From Oscarella lobularis (Eukaryota; Porifera; Homoscleromorpha; Homosclerophorida; Oscarellidae): a stretch of DNA of 64,000 nt. The notes beneath the pieces are model-generated. The model searched no databases and was not told the DNA's origin. It was given only the letters and a program-made list of their open reading frames with translations. The DNA is taken from contig NC_089184.1 in NCBI RefSeq assembly GCF_947507565.1, forward strand, positions 1,984,001-2,048,000. Direction: 5' to 3'. The translations under genes and the position numbers were made by a program. The stretch's first letter is position 1; the number at the start of each line of letters is the position of its first letter. This document shows positions 11,241 through 21,899 of the stretch, in pieces.

Positions 11241-13163
11241 TCAATGTTCTCCCTTCACGTAATCGTCAAGAGACTCGTACGGATTTTCCAATTCGCCCAT
11301 TGGAGCTTCTGTTGCGAAATCCGGTGAGACGAAGAGTGGATTTTCTTGTGCTGCCATTCCTTCATACAGCGGGTTCTTGAAACCCGACGAAGACAGCGTT
11401 GCCGCTGTAGCCGGTCGGGGTACGTCATACTTGCTCTGAGTGGGGAACTCAGGCAAATCTGTCGTTGGGTCACTCGCAAACGCCAATTCATCGGTGTTGT
11501 CTTTGACGGACTTCTTTTTCCTCACTCTGACAGAAACAAAAGATATAGTTTTTCAACTAAGAGCTACTTTCTCAGCTCTTTTACCTGACCAGGACAATAA
11601 CCAGAATTATGAAAAAGAGGAACAAAACACCACCGATGGCAGCGACGATAATGGCCCAAAGAGGGAAAGAGGAGCCATGTCCTGAACATTACTTAATTAA
11701 GAACGGCGAGTCTCTTGACGACTCTCACGTACCTGTGCTTCCTTGCGGATCCCTGGTGGGGAGGGGACAGTCTTCACCAATGCAGATTGGAGGACAGTCT
11801 TCACCAATGCAGATTGGAGGACAGTTCTCGCCAATGCAGATTGTAGGGCAGTCTTCTGTTTCTGGATCACAAGGGGGTCGTTCTAAAGCGCGCCTACTGT
11901 TAATCGATTTCAATTTTTCAAGACGTTGCTGTACCTGTCTCGCGCGGTTGCTCGGTGGGTTTCCCTGACGGCGGCTTTCCTGTTTCTCCCGGCTCTCTGG
12001 AGACAAGCGGATTTTTCGTCGGTTTTCCTAAGGCAGGCAAACTTCAGAAAAAGGCGACCGATCTCAGTGACAGATTTACCAGGTTCTCCTGGAGTAGTGG
12101 GAGGAGGTTGCGTGGTTGGCGGTGGCTGTGTGGTCGGCGGAGGAGTCGTGGGATCTGCTCATACGCAATGAAAATGGAAATGTAGACCACAGAGGTAGAA
12201 TCGCCACAACTTACAAAATGAACAGTCGCTGCCAATGCAAGGACACAAGCCCGGTTGACCGCTTAGGCACAAAGGCTCAACGGTCAGATCCGCGGAAGGA
12301 GTGCTCTTGTAAAAGTACTTTCCTGCGAAGAGATTCAGTGGAGCTCGCGCATGCATTCATCATGCATGTACTGACCGCTGTTAGGAATGTCAGAAAGTCC
12401 GCTCACAGATCGTCCTTTCCACGCCAAACGACCGACGGTGACGCTCCTATCCAGCGTAATCCAAGAGAAGCTGGAATTCTGTACAGAAGAACATTTGCTA
12501 TTAATAGAAACTCTCCCACTCAGACATTCTTTTTACCGATTGGAAAACAGCCATATCATCGCCACAGGGAGCCCGTTGAGGAAGAGTTCCGTCGGATTTG
12601 CGCCAGTTTCCAACGCAGCTCCAAGGGTGCGGCTGGATGCCAATGAATTCGTTCACCTAAAGGTAAGCCTCATATGAGAAACGAATCTTTTATGTAGTCT
12701 AGATGTCTTCTGACCGACTGATCTGACACAGCTGAAAGGCCTTCGTCTACGCAGAAACACGTCGTTTTATAGGTACAGCGTACCATAAATATAAATAGTA
12801 CTGACTTTTGCACGTTGTCTCTTTCGACAGCGTGATCTTGGTGGCGGGCGCGAGAGTGAGAGAACCGCCCCTCGGGATGACGAGCTTTTTCAGCGTCACG
12901 TCGCCGTTGATGCGGACGTCAAAGTCGCGGGGCAACGGTTTTCCCTATGCGATTCGTTTGACGTACAGCAGGCGGTTAAATGGTGTAACGGCTACATTGT
13001 AAGTTTGAGGCGGCTTGATTTCCACCGTTTCGGCCGAGCACGGTGTTCGACCGAGGACCCAGTTGTTTGGATTGTTCCAAACGGACGTGCGAGTCCAGAA
13101 CAACACGTCTCCGGTCGCTACGGCCGTCGAAAGGAGAAGAACGAGGAGGGAACTCGGCGACAT
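11241..13163 (-). CDS. Amnionless-like receptor 2, with cysteine-repeat stalk
   Basis: Eleven exons (12996-13163, 12806-12944, 12715-12746, 12537-12656, 12376-12478, 12215-12322, 12080-12154, 11935-12027, 11733-11882, 11585-11681, 11241-11526) join in phase to 456 residues. The first ATG of the signal peptide is at 13163; the frame further upstream starts with TTG. Domain order copies receptor 1 with the same exon lengths (168, about 137, 32, 120, 103), but two extra exons lengthen the stalk: a Pro/Thr-rich hinge (PPPTTQ repeats) and a region with tandem P-P-I-C-I-G-E-D-C repeats. The membrane helix is followed by a tail with FKNPLY, ENPLF and ENPY, three candidate uptake signals. Likely an endocytic co-receptor; the partner (a cubilin-like protein) is not in the window. 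Confidence 0.85.
11767..11847 (-). repeat. Three tandem 27-base coding repeats in the receptor 2 stalk
   Basis: Units 11767-11793 and 11794-11820 are identical and 11821-11847 is slightly diverged. Each encodes nine residues containing Cys-x-x-x-x-Cys spacing (P-P-I-C-I-G-E-D-C). The array lies within a single exon and keeps frame, so copy number could vary between individuals without breaking the gene. Confidence 0.85.
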
Positions 13164-13273
13164 TCTCGAATGGTACGGCACGCGACCTGACAAGTAAAAG
13201 CCCCCGTATCACACTTTGTCCTGTTCAGCAAGAGATGACAAAAGCGCAAACGTCTGTTTGGGCGAAGCCTAGC

Positions 13274-14931
13274 CTACGCAATCGGGAGACCGTCTTCGTC
13301 GAATTTCCCATCGGCAGCGTCGTAGAGTCCATCGGCATCGTTGGCATAGATTTTTGCATCGGCAGCGTCGTACGTTGGATTTTCGAAACCTCCGGTGCTG
13401 TCTTGGGCAGAATACGTCGGATTATGAGTTTCGACGCTTAGGGCGGCATCAGACGTGTCAAAGCGGTACGCGGCCACTCCGCTCCCCAACGATGCCGCAT
13501 TCCGGTGTTTTTTATTCCTGCAAAAACGTTCGGCTTACTGTGATATTCGTGGAGCCTCTCCAGCTCCTTGTCCTTTTTGCTTTTTGTGATAAATTAGCAG
13601 AAAGCGAAAGGAGCTGGAGACAGGCTATTGACACTTTACCTCCAGTAGAATATAATGACTAGGGTAAGTGCCGCGAAAGCGAGCACTCCTGCAACCACGG
13701 CGACAATAATTGGCCATATGGGAAAGCTACTGCCTGTTTCAATTGACATTAGTCGGCGTGTGAGATATCTCTTATCGTTTGTTACCTGTACTCTGTCCAA
13801 CGTTTCCTGCGCAAACCGAAATCTTCGGATCACACGGAGACGCTAATTGGCACATTGGTAGATAACAATCAAACGTGTACCGAATTTTTACGTACGTGAT
13901 ACCGACGGTGGCCCACTAGTAAACGGATCTGCGTAGGGATCACGTACAGTAAAGAATTTTGACAAACGCTTTTTGCTTACAGAAAGAGCAGTCACTTGTT
14001 GTGCAGACACATTTGTCCGGCTGATTTGCCTTACAGGTCGAATCTACCGCGAGGCTAGCAGACTCACCGGCATTGACAAAGTATCGATCTAATTGTTTGT
14101 TTAATTATATAAGCGTTTTCATTAAGCGTACGGATGATCGATCGTTTTCATACCGTATGAGGATATCTCCTGCACCGACTGTATTGCGCTTCCCATCCAT
14201 TCGAGCTCCGCGACGGATATTTGCGATTTGAGGGAAATCCAGGAGTAAGCGTTTCCCTATAAAAATCTCTCGCATAGACTCTTTCCTCGCGTAAGCACGA
14301 GCCGTTTTACCGGTGGAAACACGACCTTGTCCGCGGCGCAAGGCGGTCGCGACGGCACGCTGCTGTCTTCCTTCCTCCAATTGTTCGCGCATTCCCACGG
14401 ATGTGGCTGAACCCCCATGAAGGACGCGACCTAAACCCCAAGTTTATTCGCTAAAATCGTCGGTCCGGTCGGCTCGATCGAAAATCGTACGGCATTTGGT
14501 GCAGTTTCCAGTCCTAGTAGATCTGCCCCAACGAAAAAGATTTAAACGAACTAAACGCTTGCTTATAGGTAGTGTTTTTTCACCTTGGCACCGATCTTTC
14601 TTTGAAAATTTAATGCTGACTCCTTTCCCTAGTTTCAACGTCGCTCCGGTTGGCAACCGAAGTCCTTTCAGCGTGACACTCACATCGGCTTTGACGACAA
14701 ACTTTGCTCCCTATCAGAGAGCGACGAATCGTGGCAAATAGCAAACCGATTGCTAGAGTCGATTGATACCTTCTGCTCGTCAGGCAATTGAAATCGAACG
14801 GTTTCGGGAGCGCATGGAAGCCGAGATGCGGCCCAGCTCTTTGCGTTTCCCCAATTGGAATTTGGTTGCCATGTCAGCACGTCAGCCGATGCCGTCGTGG
14901 CAAGCGCGAAGAGCAAGGTAAGCGTAAACAT
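13274..14931 (-). CDS. Amnionless-like receptor 3
   Basis: Ten exons (14770-14931, 14584-14710, 14491-14522, 14311-14430, 14154-14256, 13981-14088, 13896-13928, 13786-13842, 13640-13733, 13274-13517) join in phase to 359 residues. The ATG at 14931 opens a signal peptide; the longer upstream frame lacks an ATG. It has the same plan as its two neighbours: an N-terminal W-x-P-x-S-N-W module with R-L-P-C, a second module ending in a VVFPP motif, an SYSW segment, a cysteine cluster, a short Pro/Ser stalk, one membrane helix and a tail with HNPTY and FENPTY. The 32-, 120-, 103- and 94-base exons have exactly the lengths seen in receptor 1. It is the 5'-most gene of the array and the most diverged in sequence of the three. 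Confidence 0.83.
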
Positions 14932-15079
14932 GACGACCCACTTCTCGAAGTACTGAATGACGCCCACCGAGAAGCAGCCAATGAACGAGCGACAGTAACG
15001 TGTGACGTTCACCCGACTAAAAATCCCACGCAGTGACGTACATACTCGTTCGAATAGAAAAAATCCATATACAGACTCT

Positions 15080-17074
15080 TTAGAAAAGATCTACAAATTG
15101 AGCTAATTTCAACGGCAATTCATCATAATAATCAAGTCCGGAATCGACGACGGCCGCAGCGGAAATATCCTGGAGACGTAGACGGCGACGGCGCCGCAAC
15201 GCAGCGACAACTTCCTCGTTGCCGCCGTCGACGGCATACGCGAGCGCAGTCCGACCGCAAACGTCGCGCGCTTCGGTGACGGCACCGGCGTCGACGAGCA
15301 CGTCGATGACGCGTCGAACTCGATCGGCACCGCCGTTTTCCGCGCTACGACGCGAGTGTCGAAGCGCCGCGTGGAGCGGCGTTCGACGGCACGCGTCGAC
15401 GGCGTTGACGACGGCGCCGCACGAGAGCAAAAACGCTACGACGTCCGGACACGGAAACGGATAGGCGCACTCGCAATATTCGAGCAGTTTCGTTGTCGAC
15501 GGTTGAACGGCGAGATGAAGAAGAGTCTCCTCCGCGTCGTTCGCCGGACACGAAGCGACGACGGCGCAACCGAGATCGTAGAGTCGTCGCCTGTCGTCGG
15601 GTGACGCCGCCTGACGTCCGTCACGTATGAATTGCATCCAAACGCCGGCTAGATGGAGAAAGATACGTCCGATTCGAAAGGCCTTTTCCGGTAGACGAGC
15701 GTCGACGCATCGATCCAGTTCGACGCGCGTCATTTCGGCGATCTCGCGCACGTACGTGCCGCGCGCGTAGCTGTCGTGAACGAGCATGTGATTGAGCACT
15801 TCGCCGCAGGATCCGGCCGTGAGAAAGATGTTGTCGTGACCGGACTCGAAGCCGCGTATCTGGATGTCCAACGAGTAGGCCCACAGTTGCATGCAGCGCT
15901 GAAAGTCGCCGCGATCGGCGTACATTGCGCCGCGATGGCGCACGTAGTAGGCCGTGTCCGGATGGCTGATGCCGAGCACGCGTTCGCGTATGACCAACGC
16001 GAGCATCTCCAACATTTCGGGATCGGCGGCGACGGAGGCGATTAACGAATCGCGGCATCGTATATCCTGCATGTTGAGATAGACGGGATTGGGTGGAGGC
16101 GACGACGGCGGCGGCGGCGGCACGCTGCTATCGCCACGCAATAGTATCGCTTCGATCCAACAATCGATCGCCGCCGAAACATTACGATTCTTGTCAACGT
16201 AGGCGGCGCCGAGGAGCTCCAACGCTTCCGCCTCTTGCGCTCGCGTAAACGACATTTGCTTGTGACGTCGAAAATAGCTGACCATTTTCGCCTGACCGAC
16301 GGCGGCAGCGGACAGCATCGGACTCATGTCTCCCGATCCCGATTTCCATTGAGCGCCAGCACGAAGAAGAGCTTCGACGATGGGTATGCTGCCGGCTTCG
16401 GCGGCGTCGTGCAACGCCGTATTACCGCGCAGCTTGCTCTGCAGATTGACGTCGGCACCGCATCGTATGAGATACGAGACAATTTTCTCGCGCTGCTTAT
16501 AGCAGGCAATCATCAGCGGCGTGTGTCCGTACTTGTTGGGCATGTTCACGTCGGAGCCGTGACTGCGGAGCACTTTGACGACGTTCAGATGACCGTCGTA
16601 GCAGGCGGCGCGCAGCGGCGTCGAACCGGAACTCGTCCGATGCGTTATGTCGGCACCGGCTTTGATGAGACACTTGGCGATGTCGTAGTGACCGCAGGCG
16701 GCTGCCGTCCACAGGGCGGCGGCACCGTCGATGTCTTCTTTCGAAAACGATACCGAGCCCGTTTGTTCAATGTCGAGACCGGACGAGATGAGCGTCAGGA
16801 GGTAGGCGACCACTTTGGCGCTGTTGTGACGACAGGCGAGGACGAGGGGCGGGCAATTGTCGTACGGGTGATTGAGAATTTTTTGCAGGTGCTCCTTTAT
16901 GATTGGTCGACGGAGTTCGCTTTCGATTTCGCGCACCGCGTCGATTTTTGCCGCTTCGTGTATGAGACGCGCCGAATGGGCGAGCTCCGCTTCGAGCACT
17001 TCCTGTCGGAGGTGAGCCATTGGCGATTGGAGTCGAGGGCGGCGGCGATGTAGAGGCGATTTACTTGTCGCCAT
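15080..17074 (-). CDS. FEM1-type substrate receptor of a CUL2 ubiquitin ligase
   Basis: A single uninterrupted exon of 664 residues, close to the 617-669 of human FEM1 proteins, starts with an ATG at 17074. The N-terminal half (about 65-270) holds ankyrin repeats (A-A-L-W-T-A-A-A-C-G-H, S-T-P-L-R-A-A, H-T-P-L-M-I-A-C, N-T-A-L-H-D-A-A). A helical TPR-like segment (about 280-470) follows, and the C-terminal part carries two more ankyrin repeats (E-T-L-L-H-L-A-V, R-T-P-L-H-A-A-L). In animals FEM1 proteins recognise C-terminal degrons of proteins and bring them to CUL2. Intronless structure contrasts with all multi-exon neighbours and may reflect an old retrocopy or intron loss; the GC-rich codon use is otherwise ordinary here. 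Confidence 0.88.
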   Translation of the reverse strand: MATSKSPLHRRRPRLQSPMAHLRQEVLEAELAHSARLIHEAAKIDAVREIESELRRPIIKEHLQKILNHPYDNCPPLVLACRHNSAKVVAYLLTLISSGLDIEQTGSVSFSKEDIDGAAALWTAAACGHYDIAKCLIKAGADITHRTSSGSTPLRAACYDGHLNVVKVLRSHGSDVNMPNKYGHTPLMIACYKQREKIVSYLIRCGADVNLQSKLRGNTALHDAAEAGSIPIVEALLRAGAQWKSGSGDMSPMLSAAAVGQAKMVSYFRRHKQMSFTRAQEAEALELLGAAYVDKNRNVSAAIDCWIEAILLRGDSSVPPPPPSSPPPNPVYLNMQDIRCRDSLIASVAADPEMLEMLALVIRERVLGISHPDTAYYVRHRGAMYADRGDFQRCMQLWAYSLDIQIRGFESGHDNIFLTAGSCGEVLNHMLVHDSYARGTYVREIAEMTRVELDRCVDARLPEKAFRIGRIFLHLAGVWMQFIRDGRQAASPDDRRRLYDLGCAVVASCPANDAEETLLHLAVQPSTTKLLEYCECAYPFPCPDVVAFLLSCGAVVNAVDACRRTPLHAALRHSRRSAENGGADRVRRVIDVLVDAGAVTEARDVCGRTALAYAVDGGNEEVVAALRRRRRLRLQDISAAAVVDSGLDYYDELPLKLAQFVDLF

Positions 17075-17235
17075 ACGATCCTTGCAAGACGGGGCCCCTC
17101 CTGTCTATCTTTCGAAGAAATCCAACGAAAGGTTGCCGCACTTCGCTGATACTTTGTTCTCAAAGACTTTCAGTGTGTACGAAGGAAAGCAGGGAAAAGA
17201 ACGATCATGGTTAGCGCGCGCCTCACCCAAGAGCC

Positions 17236-19289
17236 ATGATCGCTCTTTTCTTCGTTTTGTCCTTCCACTTTTCGCTAGTCGGTGCTGTCTTCGATCCCTA
17301 TCAAGACAACGCTCACTACGAAATTTTATGGCCGGGCTCTGTATCTAAGTCGTCACTGGCAAGTCATCGCGAATTGCGCTTTCTACAGGAAAGATTGCCT
17401 TTTTCAACAGCCGCAGGCCGGTTCATTTGTTGTAAAAACGGCCCAGAAGGAACGATATAGATGTTTTCTGCCCCGGGACGCTTCGAATGACGAGGTAGCC
17501 GAGAGAAAAGACAGGAGCGACTAGTCTAGATAAGAAACGATCTTGGACAGAATGACAACGCGGAGCAAGAATCAGACGCCGGCCCCGATCCGGAACTTTT
17601 GCTTCAGAGTCTGTACGATCAAAAGGAGTGCTCCTATAGGGTACGCATTCCTAGTACTGTAGAACACTTCATCATAATTGTTTCTTTCACAAAGCTCGAA
17701 TCGTACTGGAATTACGAGCTGTGTCACGGCAACTACGTAAAACAGTATCACGATGATCCTGGACCGGACGGAGCGAAGGCAAGTTGATCGGCGTACTAGG
17801 ATCCAATCACTGATGAAAAATGGATAGGGCAAAGGGTCGGTTAGGCGTAAGCAATACTATCTTGGATACCTAAAAAAGACGGAAGGTTTGTGTGATTGGA
17901 GAATTTCTGAGTTGTGTCGTTGAATGAATTGTTTTCTCTTTAGGTGTTCAACCTCTCGAGTCTCCTCCTGTAAAAGAGCAAAAGGTTCCTACCGTGAATC
18001 TGGAAGGAAAGGATTATCCGTATTTTGCTGTGAATTACGTTGACGGGACTCTTTGCGATTTGGACAACAAAGGGAGACGGACCAGAGTTCTCTACATATG
18101 TCATGAACAGGGTAGAAACGAGGTAACCGCTTGCCTGAGTTAATTAATTAATATGATGTTCACTATCTATATGAGTCTTTTCCTAGATTGTCTTGCTTCG
18201 CGAGACGTCAACGTGCGAATATGAAGCCATTGTTGAAACTCCAGTTCTGTGCCCGAATCCAGCTTACAGGCAATTGAAGCGGACTTCTGTTCCTTTTTTC
18301 ATTTCTTCATTCTTAGGCTGAATGAGGATCCGTTGCACCATATTCATTGTCATTCTTTGGGTGATTCACCTTCTTATCCTCGTCTCTATAGTGACCACGT
18401 TGCTCTTGGAATGTCCGCGGACGACGTAAGTGCCTAAAAATTAAGTTTGGGAGTTTCTGACGCGTTGGACGAAAGGGCTCTACCGATTTTGACGCACCTG
18501 TTCAGGCTTCTCCCTACGTTGAACCAGCACCAAGAGCTACACCAGATGCTGGGCCTATATTGAGGCAGTTCTTAGAAGGAACGTATTGTCTGAGAGGAGT
18601 GAGTTATCATTATAGCGATTAGTGTATGATTATGATTCATCTATAGGGACGTGGATGGTGGCACTATGAATTCTGCTATCAGCAACATGTCAAGCAATAT
18701 CACGTGGTATGATTTGCAGTCGCGATTTGGCTTTGCTTCTAGGCGCAGCGATATTTGTCTTAGGCAAGAGACGGCCAAGTTGACGTTTTCTTAGGGTACT
18801 GGGATGAAGAAGTAAGCCCTTAGTTAGTATGACAAATTGAAAACGAATTATATTAGACTCATACAAATTGGTTTCGCCAAAACATCAAGAAGAAACGAGC
18901 CTCTAAAAAGTAACTTAGAATTTTTAATTGATCTTTTTCAATTTAATTAATTACGTCTAGCAACGTTGTGCATTACTACAGTGAAGGAGACGTGTGTGAT
19001 CTAACAAAGAAACCTCGTAATGTTCAAGTCAGACTTCGGTTAGATCGAAGATGGTCCATTTGTTTGTTTAATTAATATTTTTTTCTGATTTAGATGCATT
19101 CGAGAAGGAAGTATGAGCCAAGTGTCTATTTACTTAGAAGAGCCAAGGCCCTGCGAATACATTCTTACTGTAAGGAAGAAATCTTAGCAAGTTTTAGAAA
19201 CATAGTCTGCTTGTACCTAGGTGGAAGCAACATTACTCTGCTCTCTTGTTGATTCAGCCGACGAGGATGGCCTATTTGCAGTGGACTAA
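17236..19289 (+). CDS. ERLEC1: ERLEC1 (XTP3-B)-type ER lectin with two MRH domains
   Basis: Fifteen exons join in phase to 434 residues: 17236-17348, 17389-17494, 17551-17640, 17695-17778, 17852-17885, 17944-18122, 18187-18269, 18317-18425, 18476-18598, 18647-18706, 18764-18811, 18857-18909, 18961-19038, 19094-19169, 19221-19289. The first donor is uncertain. After a signal peptide come two MRH (mannose-6-phosphate receptor homology) domains. Each has the aromatic-rich Y/W-x-Y-E-x-C motif, the V-K-Q-Y-H glutamine motif, a later Arg strand and the closing C-E-Y...LC pattern used to hold mannose. The two-MRH order fits ERLEC1, which reads trimmed N-glycans on misfolded proteins in ER-associated degradation; the related OS-9 has only one. 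Two introns use GC donors (17779 and 18270). AATAAA follows at 19296-19301. Confidence 0.9.
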
Positions 19290-19295
19290 ACAGCT

Positions 19296-19301
19296 AATAA
19301 A
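19296..19301 (+). terminator. Polyadenylation signal of ERLEC1
   Basis: AATAAA seven bases after the ERLEC1 stop codon; an unusually short 3' UTR is implied if this signal is used. Confidence 0.55.
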
Positions 19302-19464
19302 AATGATTTAAGAATTCTTTTATTGTCATGCAAAAGCAGTCCGTTTCCACGAGCGGTCTGGATTGAGCATGCAAATGTCATCAAAATTAGAATGGGAGAG
19401 GAGTGCTCAGGCAAGGATTGTGTTTGCTGGGGTGGATGGGTTGGACGTACTTATGACGTCAGCT

Positions 19465-19483
19465 CCCCCCCCCCCCCCCCCCC
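19465..19483. repeat. Run of 19 cytosines
   Basis: A homopolymer of C directly beside the SINE candidate; length may be affected by sequencing. Confidence 0.8.
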
Positions 19484-19499
19484 GCCCGAAGTGATCGCG

Positions 19500-19650
19500 G
19501 CTTTAGATGGTCGCGCTAAAAAAAGGAAAGACAAAAAGAAAAAACTAGCACTCGCTGGGAATCGAGCAGGGGACGCATCAGGTGCACCGCGTTGCCTGCA
19601 TCGTTGAGCCCTGTGAGCACCCCCCTGCCCGTTGAGCTACCGCGACCCAC
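19500..19650 (-). mobile_element. tRNA-like SINE candidate
   Basis: On the minus strand a tRNA-like head reads TAGCTCAACGGGCAG (A-box-like, near 19625-19640) and later GCTCGATTCCC (B-box-like, 19554-19567), about 65 bases apart. A purine/A-rich tail follows (19516-19545). Anticodon arm and CCA pairing are not convincing, so this is a degenerate SINE or tRNA pseudogene, not a tRNA gene. Confidence 0.4.
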
Positions 19651-19904
19651 CCTGCGTAGGAGCCGATATCACATGCTCTTAACTACATTATTACCGTGAC
19701 TCTAAGCCGTTGATAACCGGTCACAGTACGGTGACTCTAGCCACTGCGTTCTGATAAACCGATGAGTGGCACGCGAACAATAGTAGGCGCAAGCACTTTT
19801 GTAAGTTTGTATTTCAATATATTTCAATGTATCAACAGTACTGAGGCCTGAAACAATAGAACGTCACAGAATCGAATAATTTGTAAATTTTGATGGGCGG
19901 GCGA

Positions 19905-20303
19905 TTATTTTCGAGACTTGTAAAGACGCAAGCCCCTGACAATGTAATCTTGAAGAAGTCCGTCGCAAAATAAGCTGTAAAATGACCTATATGACTTACA
20001 GAATCCTGTGCCTCCGCCAATTAAGGCAGCTCCTACGCCGACTCCCAGAATTCCCATTGCCATCATGACGATTGCTGTCGGCGAGCGAAGGGTTTCATGG
20101 CCACGTTTTTCGCCGAGCGTGTTGGGTTTCAAGTTCTCGCTCGCCTTCTCGAACGACTTTCCGAGAGACTCGGTTGAATTCCCTAAGTTCTCGCTTGCTT
20201 TCTCGAACGAGTTCCCTAAATCCTTCAGTCCGTTTTCGGCAACGCGCGACCTAGAAAACTTGAGGACAGCGTGGTTTAGTTCGAAGTACGAAATTGAGCC
20301 CAT
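19905..20303 (-). CDS. Small membrane protein with amphipathic repeats (copy 1)
   Basis: The ATG at 20303 opens a 132-residue frame with an N-terminal MGS. Residues about 25-60 repeat an 11-residue-like amphipathic pattern (L-G-N-S-F-E-K-A-S-E-N then L-G-K-S-F-E-K-A-S-E-N). A hydrophobic glycine-rich helix follows (IVMMAMGILGVGVGAALIG) and a basic C-terminus. A GTAAGT inside the frame just after the helix could be a donor, in which case the last 30 residues would change; the downstream frame is also kept in the second copy, which favours read-through. I do not recognise the family. An inverted, partly broken copy lies at 22476-22852. Confidence 0.5.
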   Translation of the reverse strand: MGSISYFELNHAVLKFSRSRVAENGLKDLGNSFEKASENLGNSTESLGKSFEKASENLKPNTLGEKRGHETLRSPTAIVMMAMGILGVGVGAALIGGGTGFCKSYRSFYSLFCDGLLQDYIVRGLRLYKSRK

Positions 20304-20698
20304 TTGAGAGAGACAGAGACTGCGAGCTAGGACTGCTGCGAAGTGGTGCACGCTAAGGGTCTGCGCATGCAGTGGCTGCTCTTACGGATACGTGCCGGTT
20401 GACGGTTGTGCCTATTGTGTTATGCCTGTTTGCCTATTGTAAATGTTGTTTCTGTTGTACATGTATCTGTTGTATCTGTTGTGGGTATATTCCGCCTAAC
20501 TGCCAATATGGTGCAGCTGCTGCTCAGGATTTTAATGTGCAACATCCATGTGCAACATTAATCGTAAGACAATATAATGACTTTCAATTTAGGAGACAGC
20601 TACAGATTTATCAGACAGAATTGCACATGCACTCTCACTGTTCAGAAGATTGAAATATACACAAAGTGCGCCTATTGTTTGCATTCATGGGCGATACC
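20304..20698. other. Intergenic, low-complexity TG/TTG-rich
   Basis: Contains an imperfect run of TGTTG/TATTG units (about 20405-20480). I see no gene or promoter element here. Confidence 0.5.
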
Positions 20699-21890
20699 TT
20701 CGAACCATAATTCTATGGAACTCGCCGCCGCCGACGAAATCGTCGCCGAGTCCCTTAGCCATGTACGACTTGGAAATCGACGACGTCTCTAAACTCTGAT
20801 TCACTGTGACAAAATGGCCTTGTTCAGCAATTCCTTGGGAAAATGTCAGCGAGATTATCATCTCAGTTCTCTTTTTCAATTGCAGGAAATATTTCTGACG
20901 TTATGAGCCGAGTCACGTGTTTTACTATTTCCGGGGACTCGAGTCACGTGAATGCTACTCCAAGCTCCTTCAAGGGCCAGCCACGATGACTGCGAGTAGT
21001 CACGACGACCACAGCGTTCTGTTCGAAATGATCTACGACAACAATCACACTTGCCTGGACATGTATCTTCGACGCGAATCAATCGACGTGAACTCGATGG
21101 CAGTGAGTCGCGACGGCAAATCGCTCGTTCACGTCGCCGCTGAACTCGACGACTCCGAGTGCTTGCGCGTGCTGCTAAGCGCCGGAGGTAAGCGACAAGA
21201 GCACAATCGAGGTTCAAACTAAAGTTTTCGCGTTCTGACGCAGCGAACAAGAACGCGGCAGCAAGTTTGAAGCACAACGGAAACGTAAGACGATATGGAG
21301 TTGGAGAGAGGATTCAGAGAAGCAGCTCGTGCCGGCGTAATTTTCGTTTTAGCGCCGCCTCCGCCACTATAATTTTCACAGTATTTGTTGAAAACGAAGA
21401 TCTTTTTATATAGAATTAGATAGTGCGGAGTGATGCAGTCATTAGGATAACACTTGAGGCGGAGGCCTTTGCAACGGTTTTGACGCTGCTAGAGGCTATA
21501 GGAAGGCGTAAATCCGGTGTGGCTGTAAAGGGCCGTGCATGTGAAAGTAGACTTAACCTTTGTGCACGAAAATGAACCGCAAAGTTTCCTTAGGGTTGTG
21601 ACCATCCCTAATTAACCCTTTTAGATGGAGGGTACAATGAAACCGAAGCTATTTACTAAAGCCATTACCACAGTACTACTTGATGTGTTGTCGTTTCAGA
21701 CTCCTCTTCACATAGCCGCTGCGAATAAAAGCAGTCTTTGCTCTTGGACTACGGAGCTTCGGCGAGAAAGAAGAATTCGCTCGGGCAGACGCCGCCGTCA
21801 GGTCCGGCAGCGTTGATTGCATAACGTTCCTGGCTCAAGTCCGAAGAGCGGAAAAGCGAAGAAGTCGAGACATCAAGGAATTGCTGTTCT
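20699..21890 (+). pseudogene. Broken copy of the 5' end of the LRRK gene
   Basis: This segment is nearly identical to 23342-24566, covering the upstream region, exons 1-2, the long intron 2 and part of exon 3 of the LRRK gene. Exon 1 (ATG at 20996) and the 41-base exon 2 remain intact. The ankyrin exon near 21740 has lost two 10-base stretches relative to the intact copy, which breaks the frame, and the copy ends abruptly. The intron is as similar as the exons, so this is a DNA-level duplication, not a retrocopy, and a fairly recent one. Confidence 0.85.
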
Positions 21891-21899
21891 CTTTCTAGT

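Noticed and set aside
15621-16058. Long Arg-rich frames overlapping FEM1
   Set aside because: They are shadows of the GC-rich FEM1 coding frame.
19554-19640. Functional tRNA gene
   Set aside because: The internal promoter boxes are present, but acceptor and anticodon stems do not pair convincingly.
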